60,000 bases of DNA from Owenia fusiformis. Taxonomy: Eukaryota > Annelida > Polychaeta > Sabellida > Oweniidae. The translations under genes and the position numbers were made by a program. The notes beneath the pieces are model-generated. The model made no database searches. It was not told the origin of the DNA and saw only the letters and a list, made by a program, of their open reading frames with translations. Positions 19,165 to 31,000 of this stretch are shown piece by piece. The stretch is taken from positions 6,721,615 to 6,781,614 of the forward strand of contig CAIIXF020000012.1 of NCBI GenBank assembly GCA_903813345.2, given 5' to 3'. Positions within the stretch are counted from its first letter, which is position 1, and every line of letters begins with the position of its first letter.

Positions 19165-20665
19165 ATGTCCCCACCACATAGTGTGGGGCCATATTGTCGT
19201 CCTAGGCGCGTCCGTCCGTCCGTCCGTCCGTCTGTCTGTCTGTCTGGTTGTCTGTCTGTCCGTCCGTACGTCCGGCAGTTTTCTCCAAAACCGCTACAGG
19301 TATCACCTTCTAATTTTCAGGAATAACTTATGAGTGCCTATAGATGTGGATGAAAAAATTTTAACTCGAAACCAACTTCCTGTCGGCCATTTTGAAGTCA
19401 AATGCTAAAATCCTTGTCTGCAAACTTTAAGAAAAACTGCTTCACAGTTGATTTTAAAACTTTAACATCTTGTTCAGCTCACTTCATTCTAGATCTGATT
19501 AGGTTTTGGACCTGCTAGCTCAGTCCTGTCAGCCATTTTGAATGTCTTAAGAAAAGTTAGCGCGCGATAATACTTTGTATCATATTGAATGGTGTTTTTG
19601 AGTTTTCATACTTTAACTATTTAGTAGCTCTATAAATAATTTCAGATGTACTTTGCTGTAAAAGCCTACTTTATTGTTAACAGTAGTTATATGTGATAAT
19701 TTTGTAAAAAGAAATCAGCAAAAACTCATAAGGACTTTTTTATTGTCGGCCATTTTGGATTTTTCGGTCCTAAAATCTTGTCTGTGAAGTCTTGTCTGCC
19801 CGTTTTCAGGTGAACCGTTTGGTGGATCAATTTCAAATTTTCAGGGATGATTCTTAGTATAAAAATCTAGATCTCATTAGTTTTTTGGCATTCTGGGTAA
19901 ATGTCAAGGCAGCCATTTTGGATTTTCCGTCCTAAAATCTTGTCTGTAAAGTCTTGTCTACTCGTTTTCAGGTGAACTGTTTGGTAGATCAATTTCAAAT
20001 TTTCAGGAATGATTCTTAGTATGAAAATCTAGAACTGATTAGTTTTTTTGCATTCTGGGTAAATGTCAAGGCAGCCATTTTGGATTTTCCGTCTTAAAAT
20101 CTTGCCTGTAAAGTCTTGTCTCCACGTTTTTAGGTGAACGGTTTGATAGATCAATTTCAAATTTTCAGGGATGATTCTTTGTATGAAAATCTACATCTGA
20201 TTACTTTTTTTGCATTCTGCGTAAATGTTAAGGCAGCCATTTTGGATTTTCCGTCCTAAAATCTTGTCTGTAAAGTCTTGTCTACCCGTTTTCAGGTGAA
20301 CCGTTTGGTAGATCAATTTCATATTTTCAGGGATGATTCTTAGTATGAAAATCTACAAACAGATTAGTTTTTTGACATTCTTGGTAAATGTCAAGGCAGC
20401 CATTTTGGATTTTCCATCCTGAAATCTTGTCTGTAAAGTCTTGTTTACATGTTTTCTGGTTAACTGTGTGACGGATCAATTTCAAATTTTCAGGGGTGGT
20501 TCTTAGTATGAAAATCTAGAACTGACTAAATTTTTGGCATTCTGGGTAAATTTTAAGGTGGCCACTTTGGATTTTCCGTCCTCAAATTGTGTTGGTAAAG
20601 TCTTGTCTACTCATTTTCAGGATAACCATTTCACGGGATCACCACTTGGTGGGGACATTTTGTAC
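19165..20665. mobile_element. minisatellite-bearing element A (pearl/Helentron-like)
   Basis: Left end ATGTCCCCACCAC with a hairpin; then a GTCC/GTCT tract (19,206-19,272); then tandem repeats of 162-163 bp (landmark GCAGCCATTTTGGATTTTCC at 19909, 20071, 20233, 20396). Right end TCACCACTTGGTGGGGACAT is a hairpin. The ends are inverted relative to each other and match element B. The layout of conserved ends, microsatellite and central tandem array recalls pearl-type non-autonomous Helentrons; that class is inference. Confidence 0.6.
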
Positions 20666-21342
20666 ACATTTGTGTTCTTGTTCTTTTTATCGTCCGCAGA
20701 GAGGAGCGTACACTATGGTCTGTTTAGATGCTAAAACGTATATTTAAACACACGAAGGTGTTCCATGTTCGCTTATATAACATTGAAATTGATATAGAGA
20801 TACGAAAAAACACCGAGAATATAATCTCAAATGTATTCTCGAAACAATACTTAGTATTGCGAATTTCTCCTACTCTTAATTTACGACTTGCTGCCATTAC
20901 ATTCGTAGGGCGCCAATATTTTTAAAGAGGCATTATGCGTAATTTGGACGAAAAGGGAACAAACAATCATGGGAACAAGTTTCTTACACACTCAATTTAA
21001 TACGATACAAAGCTTGATTTATATTAAGAATGAACCGACATGAATCGCTCAGAAAACAATTTTTGTTCAGAGATCGTTACATGCGCGTGTACACTTTTCA
21101 CCTCGTTTTTTAATAACTTTAGATTTAAAAGGTTAAGTATGCACACTGGTCTCTACCTTGTTATAAAGACGTGACGTATCAGTCGGAGGACATTTTTATT
21201 TTCATGATATCCACCAAGAACGAAGTCGATTTGTATCCAAATATTTTGCCCCTTTGTTGATATGAACATCCAATTACTGAAAAGCGAATCAGTCACCAGT
21301 AAATTCAAATAATCGAGTGATAAACCCCACGATTTTAGCAGC
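20666..21342. other. no recognisable gene
   Basis: Short open frames only; no domain, repeat or splice evidence. Confidence 0.45.
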
Positions 21343-21500
21343 AGGTGTAAAAGGGTAGGAGGTCCTATCAATTTATGGTCCTACTCTCCATTGATTTATA
21401 TGGTGACCTCTTTCTCTTATCTTATACACAATCGGGGCCAGTGAGGGCCGTTAAGAAAGGGAACCATAATCCCTGGGGGACCATAATTTCTTTCACACTG
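21343..21500. mobile_element. MITE copy B
   Basis: Inverted copy of 3787-3959: AGGTGTAAAAGGG start, GGTGACCTC, GGGGCCAGTGAGGGCCGT, GGGGGACCATAATTTCTTTC and TTTCACACTGG end. Confidence 0.65.
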
Positions 21501-21858
21501 GGACGTTAACACAACGCAACCAAGACGCAGAGAGCAAGACGTTCAATTTGCTTTTTATCCGGTTTTAAATGCATTAACAAAGAAAAGTTTCATTGACGGA
21601 TTACCGCTTTAGATTCATTATAGATTGAGTTTGACTTTTTTAATTTGTTGTCACTTTACAGTTATTAAATCTAGTGTATGCGTACATAGCCCGAATACTA
21701 TTTCAAGGTAGATATTACAGAGTTGTCTGTTACCATAGTTACCAACATTATATTGACTTCCTTGTTTAATGTTTAATATTGGATACACGTTATTTTATTC
21801 ACTAAATAGTCATGTATAGTAAACAGTTCTATTTTGCGCAAGTATGAGATGAACAAGC

Positions 21859-21903
21859 ATGGCCGAGGTAGTTGAGGATGTCGACATTACATTATCTAAA
21901 TGA
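21859..21903 (+). promoter_or_regulatory. upstream ORF in the gene 2 leader
   Basis: ATG in good context (AGCATGG) opens a 14-codon frame (MAEVVEDVDITLSK) ending TGA at 21901, 48 bp before the gene 2 start. If transcribed it could reduce initiation at the main ATG. It could instead be chance. Confidence 0.35.
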
Positions 21904-21951
21904 GATACGAATTTACTAAAACCAAATTAAACCAAAACGGCGCCGGCGGTC

Positions 21952-22000
21952 ATGATACCCCTGGTACTGTTCATTATTGTTCAATTGAGTACTACAGCAG
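21952..22000 (+). CDS. gene 2 exon 1 (signal peptide)
   Basis: [16 protein letters not shown]: hydrophobic core then small residues, as in a signal peptide; donor GTAAGT in phase 1. Confidence 0.75.
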
Positions 22001-25000
22001 GTAAGTTTTATTCCAACATTTCTTTGATATCATATATCTAATTTTAGTTATGTTTTAATTATTTTTATTATTGCACCGGATAGCTACTTGACAATGTCGT
22101 TATACTAGGTCTTGTCATAAATTTTGTTATTAGTACTCCGGACCGCCAATTTAGTCAGCTTTATTCAGCAAAACTGTGTTGAATAAACAAGAAGTTCAAA
22201 TGTACTTTTCTAATTCGTTTTACCTTTTACAGGATCTTCTTTAGTTTTGTCATTATTAGTTCTCGTTCATCTTTTCAGCTACTACTAATCTCGGTACTAC
22301 TCCAAGTACTATGTTGTACATAGGAGGGGAAACAAGACCACGAAATAACCCTCATACGCTTGGTGTGTATACGTTAGAAGTGGATAATTTAAATCAAACT
22401 CAGCTTCAAAATGGCAGGCCATCGTATCGACATGAATCTGGAGAGTTCTACCTTTACAATTTGCCGATTAAAAGTAGCGATTCGATTTGGGTGATAGGCA
22501 AAACCATAGGAGACACATCGGGAATATTTGTGAAAATCGAACAAAATGTGGAGTTACCAGAATTGATAACAGAGCCTCTGTACACTACTAATGGATCAGT
22601 ATGGATAGAAATGGACGGAATATCAATAGTACCATTCACAGAAGGTACAAACTCTTCTCTCTTGCAGCAATTCTCTTATTAATTCTACCTTACTCTTTAA
22701 TTTTCATCAGAAGAAAGGGAAAGGGTCAATGCATACACTCTCCTCCGAAAGTTTAGCAAAAGCTTCCTCATAGAACTACGTGTTGAAGCTTCTCTCTGCG
22801 AGGAAAATGTAACTTGACTTCATTTCCAATGCCTCTTCCTCAGTTACAATAGGTCGAAAATCGATGATAAATTTGATAAAGGGTCTAGTGCAATTTCCAT
22901 TATGATTACCCCATGAACAAAATGAATTATTTTTAGGTGTAACATAAAAAATACAATGTCACATAATACTTTGGAAAATATTTAAGCGTTGGACCAACAT
23001 GGGCTGAGGTTGAGGTCATTAAGTTAAGCAAGGGTGTATTGACTTGACATTGAATGTGCTCCATTGACTTAACATGTGGATATCATCAGATTCCAATGGA
23101 GGCCATTGGTTTCTTTTGATTGCAAATTAAACAAGGCATTAACATGACAAAATGTCACCACCTAGTTGCTCACAATATTATGAGTTCAAACTTAAGTCAG
23201 ATTTGAATTTCTGAGAACTTGTAAAGTCAAATTTGAACTTCTGAAAAGATGTAGATGATTTTGAAAAAAAAATTTGGTCAATTTGAAGCAAGTTGAAAAC
23301 AGACCTTTTTGACCTTTTTTGACCTTGAGAAGGTCATTAAAGGTCAAATGTCAAATCTAAAGTCAGATTTGAATTTCTGAGAACATGTAGATGATTTTGA
23401 AAAAAAAAATTAGTCAATTTGAAGCAAGTTTAAAAAATACCTTTTTGACCTTTTTTGACCTTGAGAAGGTCATTGAAGGTCAAATGTCAAATCTAAAGTC
23501 ATATTTGAATTTCTGAAAACATGTAGATGATTTTGAAAAAAAAATTAGTCAATTTGAAGCAAGATGAAAAAATACCTTTTTGACCTTTTTTGACATTGAG
23601 AAGGTCATTGAAGGTCAAATGTCAAATCTAAAGTCAGATTTGAATTTCTGAGAACATGTAGATGATTTTGAAAAAAAATTTAGTCAATTTGAAGCAAGTT
23701 GAAAAAAGACCTTTTTGACCTTTTTTGACTTTGAGAAGGTCATTGAAGGTCAAATGTCAAATCTTAAGTCAAATTTTAAGTCAAATCTAAAGTCAGATTT
23801 GAATTTCTGAGAACACGTAGATGATTTTGAAAATTTTTTTTAGTCAATTTGAAGCAAGTTGAAAACAGACCTTTTTGACCTTGAGAAGGTCATTAAAGGT
23901 CAAATGCCAAATCTAAAGTCAGATTTGAATTTCTGAGAACATGTAGATGATTTTGAAAAAAAAAATTAGTCAATTTGAAGCAAGTTGAAAAAAGACCTTT
24001 TTGACCTTTTTTGACCTTGAGAAGGTCATTGAAGGTCAAATGTCAAATCTAAAGTCATATTTGAATTTCTGAGAACATGAAGATGATTTTGAAAAAAAAA
24101 TTAGTCAATTTGAAGCAAGATGAAAAACAGACCTTTTTGACCTTTTTTGACATTGAGAAGGTCATTGAAGGTCAAATGTCAAATCTAAAGTCAGATTTGA
24201 ATTTCTGAGAACATGTAGATGATTTTGAAAAAAAAATTAGTCAATTTGAAGCAAGTTGAAAAAAGACCTTTTTGACCTTTTATGACTTTGAGAAGGTCAT
24301 TGAAGGTCAAATGTCAAATCTTAAGTCAAATCCAAAGTCAGATTTGAATTTCTGAGAATACGTAGATGATTTTGAAATTTTTTTTTAGTCAATTTGAAGC
24401 AAGTTAAAAACAGACCTTTTTTACCTTTTTTGACCTTGAGAAGGTCATTGAAGGTCAAATGTCAAATCTTAAGTCAAGTCTTAAGTCAGATTTGAATTTC
24501 TGAGAACACATAGATGATTTTGAAAAAAAAATTTAGTCAATTTGAAGCAAGTTGAAAACAGACCTTTTTGACCTTTTTTGACCTTGAGAAGGTCATTGAA
24601 GGTCAAATGTCAAATCTAAAGTCAGATTTGAATTTCTGAGAACATGTAGATGATTTTGAAAAAAAAATTTAGTCAATTTGAAGCAAGTTGAAAAAAGACC
24701 TTTTTGACGTTTTTTGACTTTGAGAAGGTCATTGAAGGTCAAATGTCAAATCTTAAGTCAAATCTAAAGTCAGATTTGAATTTCTGAGAACACGTAGATG
24801 ATTTTGAAAACATTTTTTAGTCAATTTGAAGCAAGTTGAAAACAGACCTTTTTGACCTTTTTTGACATTGAGAAGGTCATTGAAGGTCAAATGTCAAATC
24901 TTAAGTCAAATCTTAAGTCAGATTTGAATTTCTAAGAACACGTAGATGATTTTGAAAAAAAATTTTAGTCAATTTGAAGCAAGTTGAAAACAGACCTTTT

Positions 25001-28000
25001 TGACCTTTTTTGACCTTGAGAAGGTCATTGAAGGTCAAATGTCAAATCTAAAGTCAGATTTGAAGGTCAAATGTCAAATCTAAAGTCAGATTTGAATTTC
25101 TGAGAACATGTAGATGATTTTGAAAAGAAATTTAGTCAATGTGAAGCAAGTTGAAAAAAGACCTTTTTGACCTTTTTTGACTTTGAGAAGGTCATTGAAG
25201 GTCAAATGTCAAATCTTAAGTCAAATCTAAAGTCAGATTTGAATTTCTGAGAACACGTAGATGATTTTGAAAACATTTTTTAGTCAATTTGAAGCAAGTT
25301 GAAAACAGACCTTTTTGACCTTTTTTGACATTGAGAAGGTCATTGAAGGTCAAATGTCAAATCTTAAGTCAAATCTTAAGTCAGATTTGAATTTCTAAGA
25401 ACACGTAGATGATTTTGAAAAAAAATTTTAGTCAATTTGAAGCAAGTTGAAAACAGACCTTTTTGACCTTTTTTGACCTTGAGAAGGTCATTGAAGGTCA
25501 AATGTCAAATCTAAAGTCAGATTTGAAGGTCAAATGTCAAATCTAAAGTCAGATTTGAATTTCTGAGAACATGTAGATGATTTTGAAAAGAAATTTAGTC
25601 AATGTGAAGCAAGTTGAAAAAAGACCTTTTTGACCTTGAGAAGGTCTTTGAAGGTCAAATGTCAAATCTAAAGTCAGATTTGAATTTCTGAGAACATGTA
25701 GATGATTTTGAAAAAAAAATTTAGTCAATTTGAAGCAAGTTGAAAAAAGACCTTTTTGACCTTTTTTGACTTTGAGAAGGTCATTGAAGGTCAAATGTCA
25801 AATCTTAAGTCAAATCTAAAGTCAGATTTGAATTTCTGAGAACACGTAGATGATTTTGAAAACATTTTTTAGTCAATTTGAAGCAAGTTGAAAACAGACC
25901 TTTTTGACCTTTTTTGACATTGAGAAGGTCATTGAAGGTCAAATGTCAAATCTTAAGTCAAATCTTAAGTCAGATTTGAATTTCTGAGAACACGTAGATG
26001 ATTTTGAAAAAAAAATTTAGTCAATTTGAAGCAAGTTGAAAACAGACTTTTTTGACCTTTTATGACCTTGAGAAGGTCATTGAAGGTCAAATGTCAAATC
26101 TAAAGTCAGATTTGAAGGTCAAATGTCAAATCTAAAGTCAGATTTGAATTTCTGAGAACATGTAGATGATTTTGAAAAAAAATTTAGTCAATGTGAAGCA
26201 AGTTGAAAAAAGACCTTTTTGACCTTGAGAAGGCCATTGAAGGTCAAATGTCAAATCTAAAGTCAGATTTGAACTTCTGAGAACATGTAAATGATTTAGA
26301 AAAAAATTGAAGTCAGTCTAAACAGTATTTGTTAAGTTATAGGAAGTTGTGAGAAATTGTTACAGACGCCGGACGCCAACCACCAACCGCCGGACGCCAA
26401 CCACCAACCGCCGTCGCAAAAAAACGGAGACCATAACAATATGTCACCACTTTTGGTGGTGACATAATAATTTCACAATATGACACAAATGGTATATCAC
26501 ATCAGATGTGCAAATATAAAGTTTGCAATCGATTCAGGTCATACTTCAAATTAAAAGATTATACATTTTTTTATCATTTTTTGCTACAAAATGGCTATAG
26601 AAAAATGCTTCAAAAGCAACTTTTACACTTATGAAATCCCATACAACTTTGTAAATCCTAAGACTATACTGCTTAGTTTCATTAATTAATAACATATTTG
26701 GATAAGATGTAGGAATGTGTAGGATGCAAATGGATTTTGACAGACACAAAAAGACTTCCTGGTTTGGCATCTCTACCCGTACACTTTATGATTGAATATT
26801 GGCCCTAATAAGTGGCCCATTCATCGATACAGTGCTGAATATAGGTCAACAAGATACTAGTGTACACATAAATGTAATAATAAAAGCAGTATATTTATTT
26901 TGAAAAATCAGATGAATTTATTTTTGTTCATGGGGAGATCATAATGGAGGGTGCACTAGATCCTTTCGCCAAAGTCGCCATTCCCATGTAAATCAATGGA
27001 AAATGGTGGGTTCGGGGCAAATCTAATGGAGAGGTTAAGCAAATACGTTTTTTCAGAACGTATACGTAAACGCAAAGTACATTGAATCAACATAGGATTG
27101 TATCGCTTTAGTCTACTTCAGATACCCGTTCTACTTCAAAGTTGCGTGTTTAGAACGGGAGATTTTAAACTTTCACGTTGCTATCAACGGGAATCATTAT
27201 ACTCATGTCTGTTGAATACTATCCTTGCAATTTTGATTTCGAAGCAGAGTATAATTCTTTCTGAAGAAGATGATGTATATTACGCATGATTTAACTCCAA
27301 TAATCTTACGAAACGAGCTCGTTTAAAATATGTATTAGAAAACCAGCTATTGAACTTCATCAATGGGTTACTATGTAATCATTACAAGCTATGGTGTAGT
27401 CTAAACAAACACTAGAGCTGAACGGCTATTTATGTGTGAACTCTACATGTATTTGTATAGGGCAGATTGATACGTTTAAGTTGCGTTTTTGATTTTATAC
27501 GGTAGCTTAACCTCTCCAATTTCTGGATATCTAACCAGTAAAAGATTCCCCAAAAAAAAAATTTTATATAGAAAATTGAATTGAAACTTTTTGTACGATA
27601 AGTGTTTAGTTTAATTTATGAATACTAAACTTACAGGCTTCAAACCAGAATAAACGTATTAATTTTTTGTTGAATAAAGTTAGCAAATTCAATTTGACTA
27701 CCTAACTTGATTTTTTGCAAGAACTCGGATAAATAAATATACTGTCATATGACTTGCGGCAAACCTACAATTTCCCATTGGTTTACATGGGAATGTCGGT
27801 TTTCAAAAATCCATCAGATTTGTCATCCATTTCGATCTATTGTAATTGTTGAAAAAATTGAAGTAATTGGAAATACTGTCAATTCATATTTCCAGCCCTA
27901 AAAGTAGTCTTGCTTTATAAGTTATGCAAATAGAAATTCAAACATAAAGAGGCTTTGACACGTAGTTCAATGAGGGAGCCAAGGTTACCAAACGAGAGAG

Positions 28001-31000
28001 GAGAGTGTAAGATACAACTATATTATTATGCCAATCTGCTTTTACCGAAGTTAATAGTACTTTTATAAAAAATGGGATAGTTCTGACAATTTTGTTCACT
28101 CTTTAAATGGAAAAGAAATTCAAATACCAAAAGTGGTTTCTGAAGAGATAAAATATTCTAGAAAACCTAAAATCCACAAATGGTAATCACAGGATCTCAG
28201 AAAATTGGTAATCTCAGGAATAGAAAATGTAACCCGAAGAAGTGAATGCCAAGTATAAAAGTCATATTTATTTTATTTATTTTTCATTTATTTATTGAGA
28301 CTCTACACTATTTATATCAGTTACACTCCCGCTGGGTGCGTCTACAGTCCGTGGAATTCTATGTTTAACATGTTATAAAGGTAATACAGTATGACTAAAA
28401 TTATGTCTAAAACATTCGATGTGCATTATTAAAATCTGATAAAATCAGAAAATGTTCTTCAGGAGAAATTTGCTTAACATATCAACTATGACACTAATAT
28501 CATGTCCACCTAGATTCCCAGCCTCATCGCCTATTATCCATTTCAGTTTATCGCTTGTTTCTGAGTTAAGATATGCTTCTAGAATCTGACTAGGGACTTG
28601 ACTTTTCATTGTCAAATTAAATAGACCTATTTACAACATTGAATAGACCTACGTGTATCTAAAAAATTGGGTAAACCTGACAAAGCTTTCGATTTTGATT
28701 GAATCTATAAATGGTAATCTCGGCATCTCTAAAAATTGGTAATCAAAAGAATGAAAAGGGGTAACACAAAGCTGTGACTCCGGGTTAGAAGGTTATAAAC
28801 AAAAAAAATGCCATGTCAATTGTGCTTTATTCATTTATTTTTTAACTTTTCCTATATATTTTTGGGATCCCATAACCTTCACAAAATCAATTTCAAAACA
28901 TTCTTACATTCAAAATAATTTAGCTCCTAATCAATATTCAATACAATTACAACTTATTAACAATGATGGCCAAATTCCGCTTAGATACATGTACCAATTT
29001 TGTGTATTTTTGTCTGAAAATGATTAATCATCTCAATTTTCGTATGAAACAAGTTTCATCTTATTCCAATCAAATGTTTCTCAATATGACTTTACGCCAT
29101 ATGCCAAATATAATTTATATGTAATGACTTCAGAATGAATGAAATGTCCCTTGGTGTTCTGGTCCTGGATTGTGATATTGGTTCTTGATTGGAGGGGGGA
29201 TGTTACACATTGTTTCTTTTCACGCTAGATCATGGTTTTGGGATATATAGGGTCTACTTTTCTTATGACAGATTTACACTTACGGTTTGCTTTTCTTGAT
29301 GGGTTTCCTTAAAGTTTTTAGTCACCCTTCCCTTTTGGCATTTGTGCTTATACCTTATTGGTACAACAATCCTGAGATTTATAGAGTTCTCTGATTTCCT
29401 GGCAAACAAGCCCGTGTTACTTTTCTTGAAACTTTTACCGATTACTGTTGACAAAGCAAAATATATTTTTGAAACTCAATGATGAAATCATTTTCGAAAT
29501 TCGGATTAAAATGTTTGGATTCATGAACGAATATTTGTAAACTTTTTGTTTTATGGTTTCTTAACACTCAAAATCAAAATATTGTTTTACACGTTAAGAT
29601 ATGCCCATTATCACAGTTGATAAATGCTATATCATAAACAATGTAGTAGTTAATAGCGAAGATTGTGAAAAACATCTAGAAGTATACATTTATTTTTTAG
29701 ATAAGAACTTTTGTATGCACCTTAAGCTATCCGGCATAACAGATTCAGCGTTTAATGGCATATATGAGAATAGAAATATAAGTGTTCAACATAGGCCTTC
29801 ATATGCCCATACGATCGTCCCAGGGAAATATCTGTACTACTCAACGACTGGTGTCATCTGGGTGGTCGACAATGATTTTGATGATATGGATGGTTATTTT
29901 GCACATTCCCCTGCTGATTCGGGACTTGATCCAATTTCAACACACCCTTGGAAACAGTCGTTGGCTACCTGGAAAGGACAATATAGTGCAACATTGATTT
30001 GCTTAGATGGTAAAATATGATTTCGATTTAAAAAGATACCCTATGAAATATGTTTAAATTTGCACATGTTTATCATATATTCAAAACATAGTGTGATATT
30101 GTTTTTAAAGATGATATGTGTAGCCATGTTCGACAATCTAGTATGGCCGAGGCTTCTTCGATGATTGGTGTATTCGAAAGTAATAACAAGACCATTGTCA
30201 ATATGCCTAGTAAAACGAAACAGTCTAATGTATAGTACAATCTAACGTTGTAATGTCTACTGTAAGTTAATATATATATAATTGATATTAAAGGGAGCAC
30301 GTGTAGACGTATTCAGCTATCTGGTATGGAGGTTTCTACGATGAATGGCATATATGAGAATAATAACAAGATCATTGCGAATATGCCTAGTTATACCAAA
30401 CAGAGTACTTCAACGTACAACATATACTTTGTAATGTCAACTGTAAGATCGGGAAGATGGGTGATTGATGATGATTTTGTTTCTACCTATTATCCTGCTC
30501 GTTCAAATCTCATCTACATTAGAACTGGAGTTAAAAACAACCCGACGTCTGCATCAAGCTGGGAAGCACTGGGAGATAGCAAATGGGTAGAGCAGATGTC
30601 TTCAAAATGGATTTGTCTTGATGGTAAGTTACAATTTACTTGTTCACAAAGGTACAAGAATCATGTCTCATGTGCAACTATATAGTTGGAGGAGAACATC
30701 CCACGATCATTGTTTCCCAATAAAAACATTTTTTCCTTATTTATAAACGATTTATTTAACAAAAACAATTACATGCAATATTAACAAAATAAAATAACCT
30801 TTTTTCCAAAATCATAAACTGCTTTCAAGCTAAATACATCTTCATTATATATGAGTATGCTTAATAATAAGGGCCTCTAATATGTTATCCTTTGACAAAG
30901 AACACAAACCTATTTTTTCGCACGGTTTAGCACACTATTTTCTAAAAATATCTCAATATAGTTACAATCTATAGACCAATTTTCTAATGTATCTGGAAAC

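Noticed and set aside
29601-29700. ATG at 29,601 as the start of a separate gene
   Set aside because: The frame runs into exon 3 of gene 2, but a TTTTTTAG acceptor at 29,700 with the right phase makes the upstream part intron.
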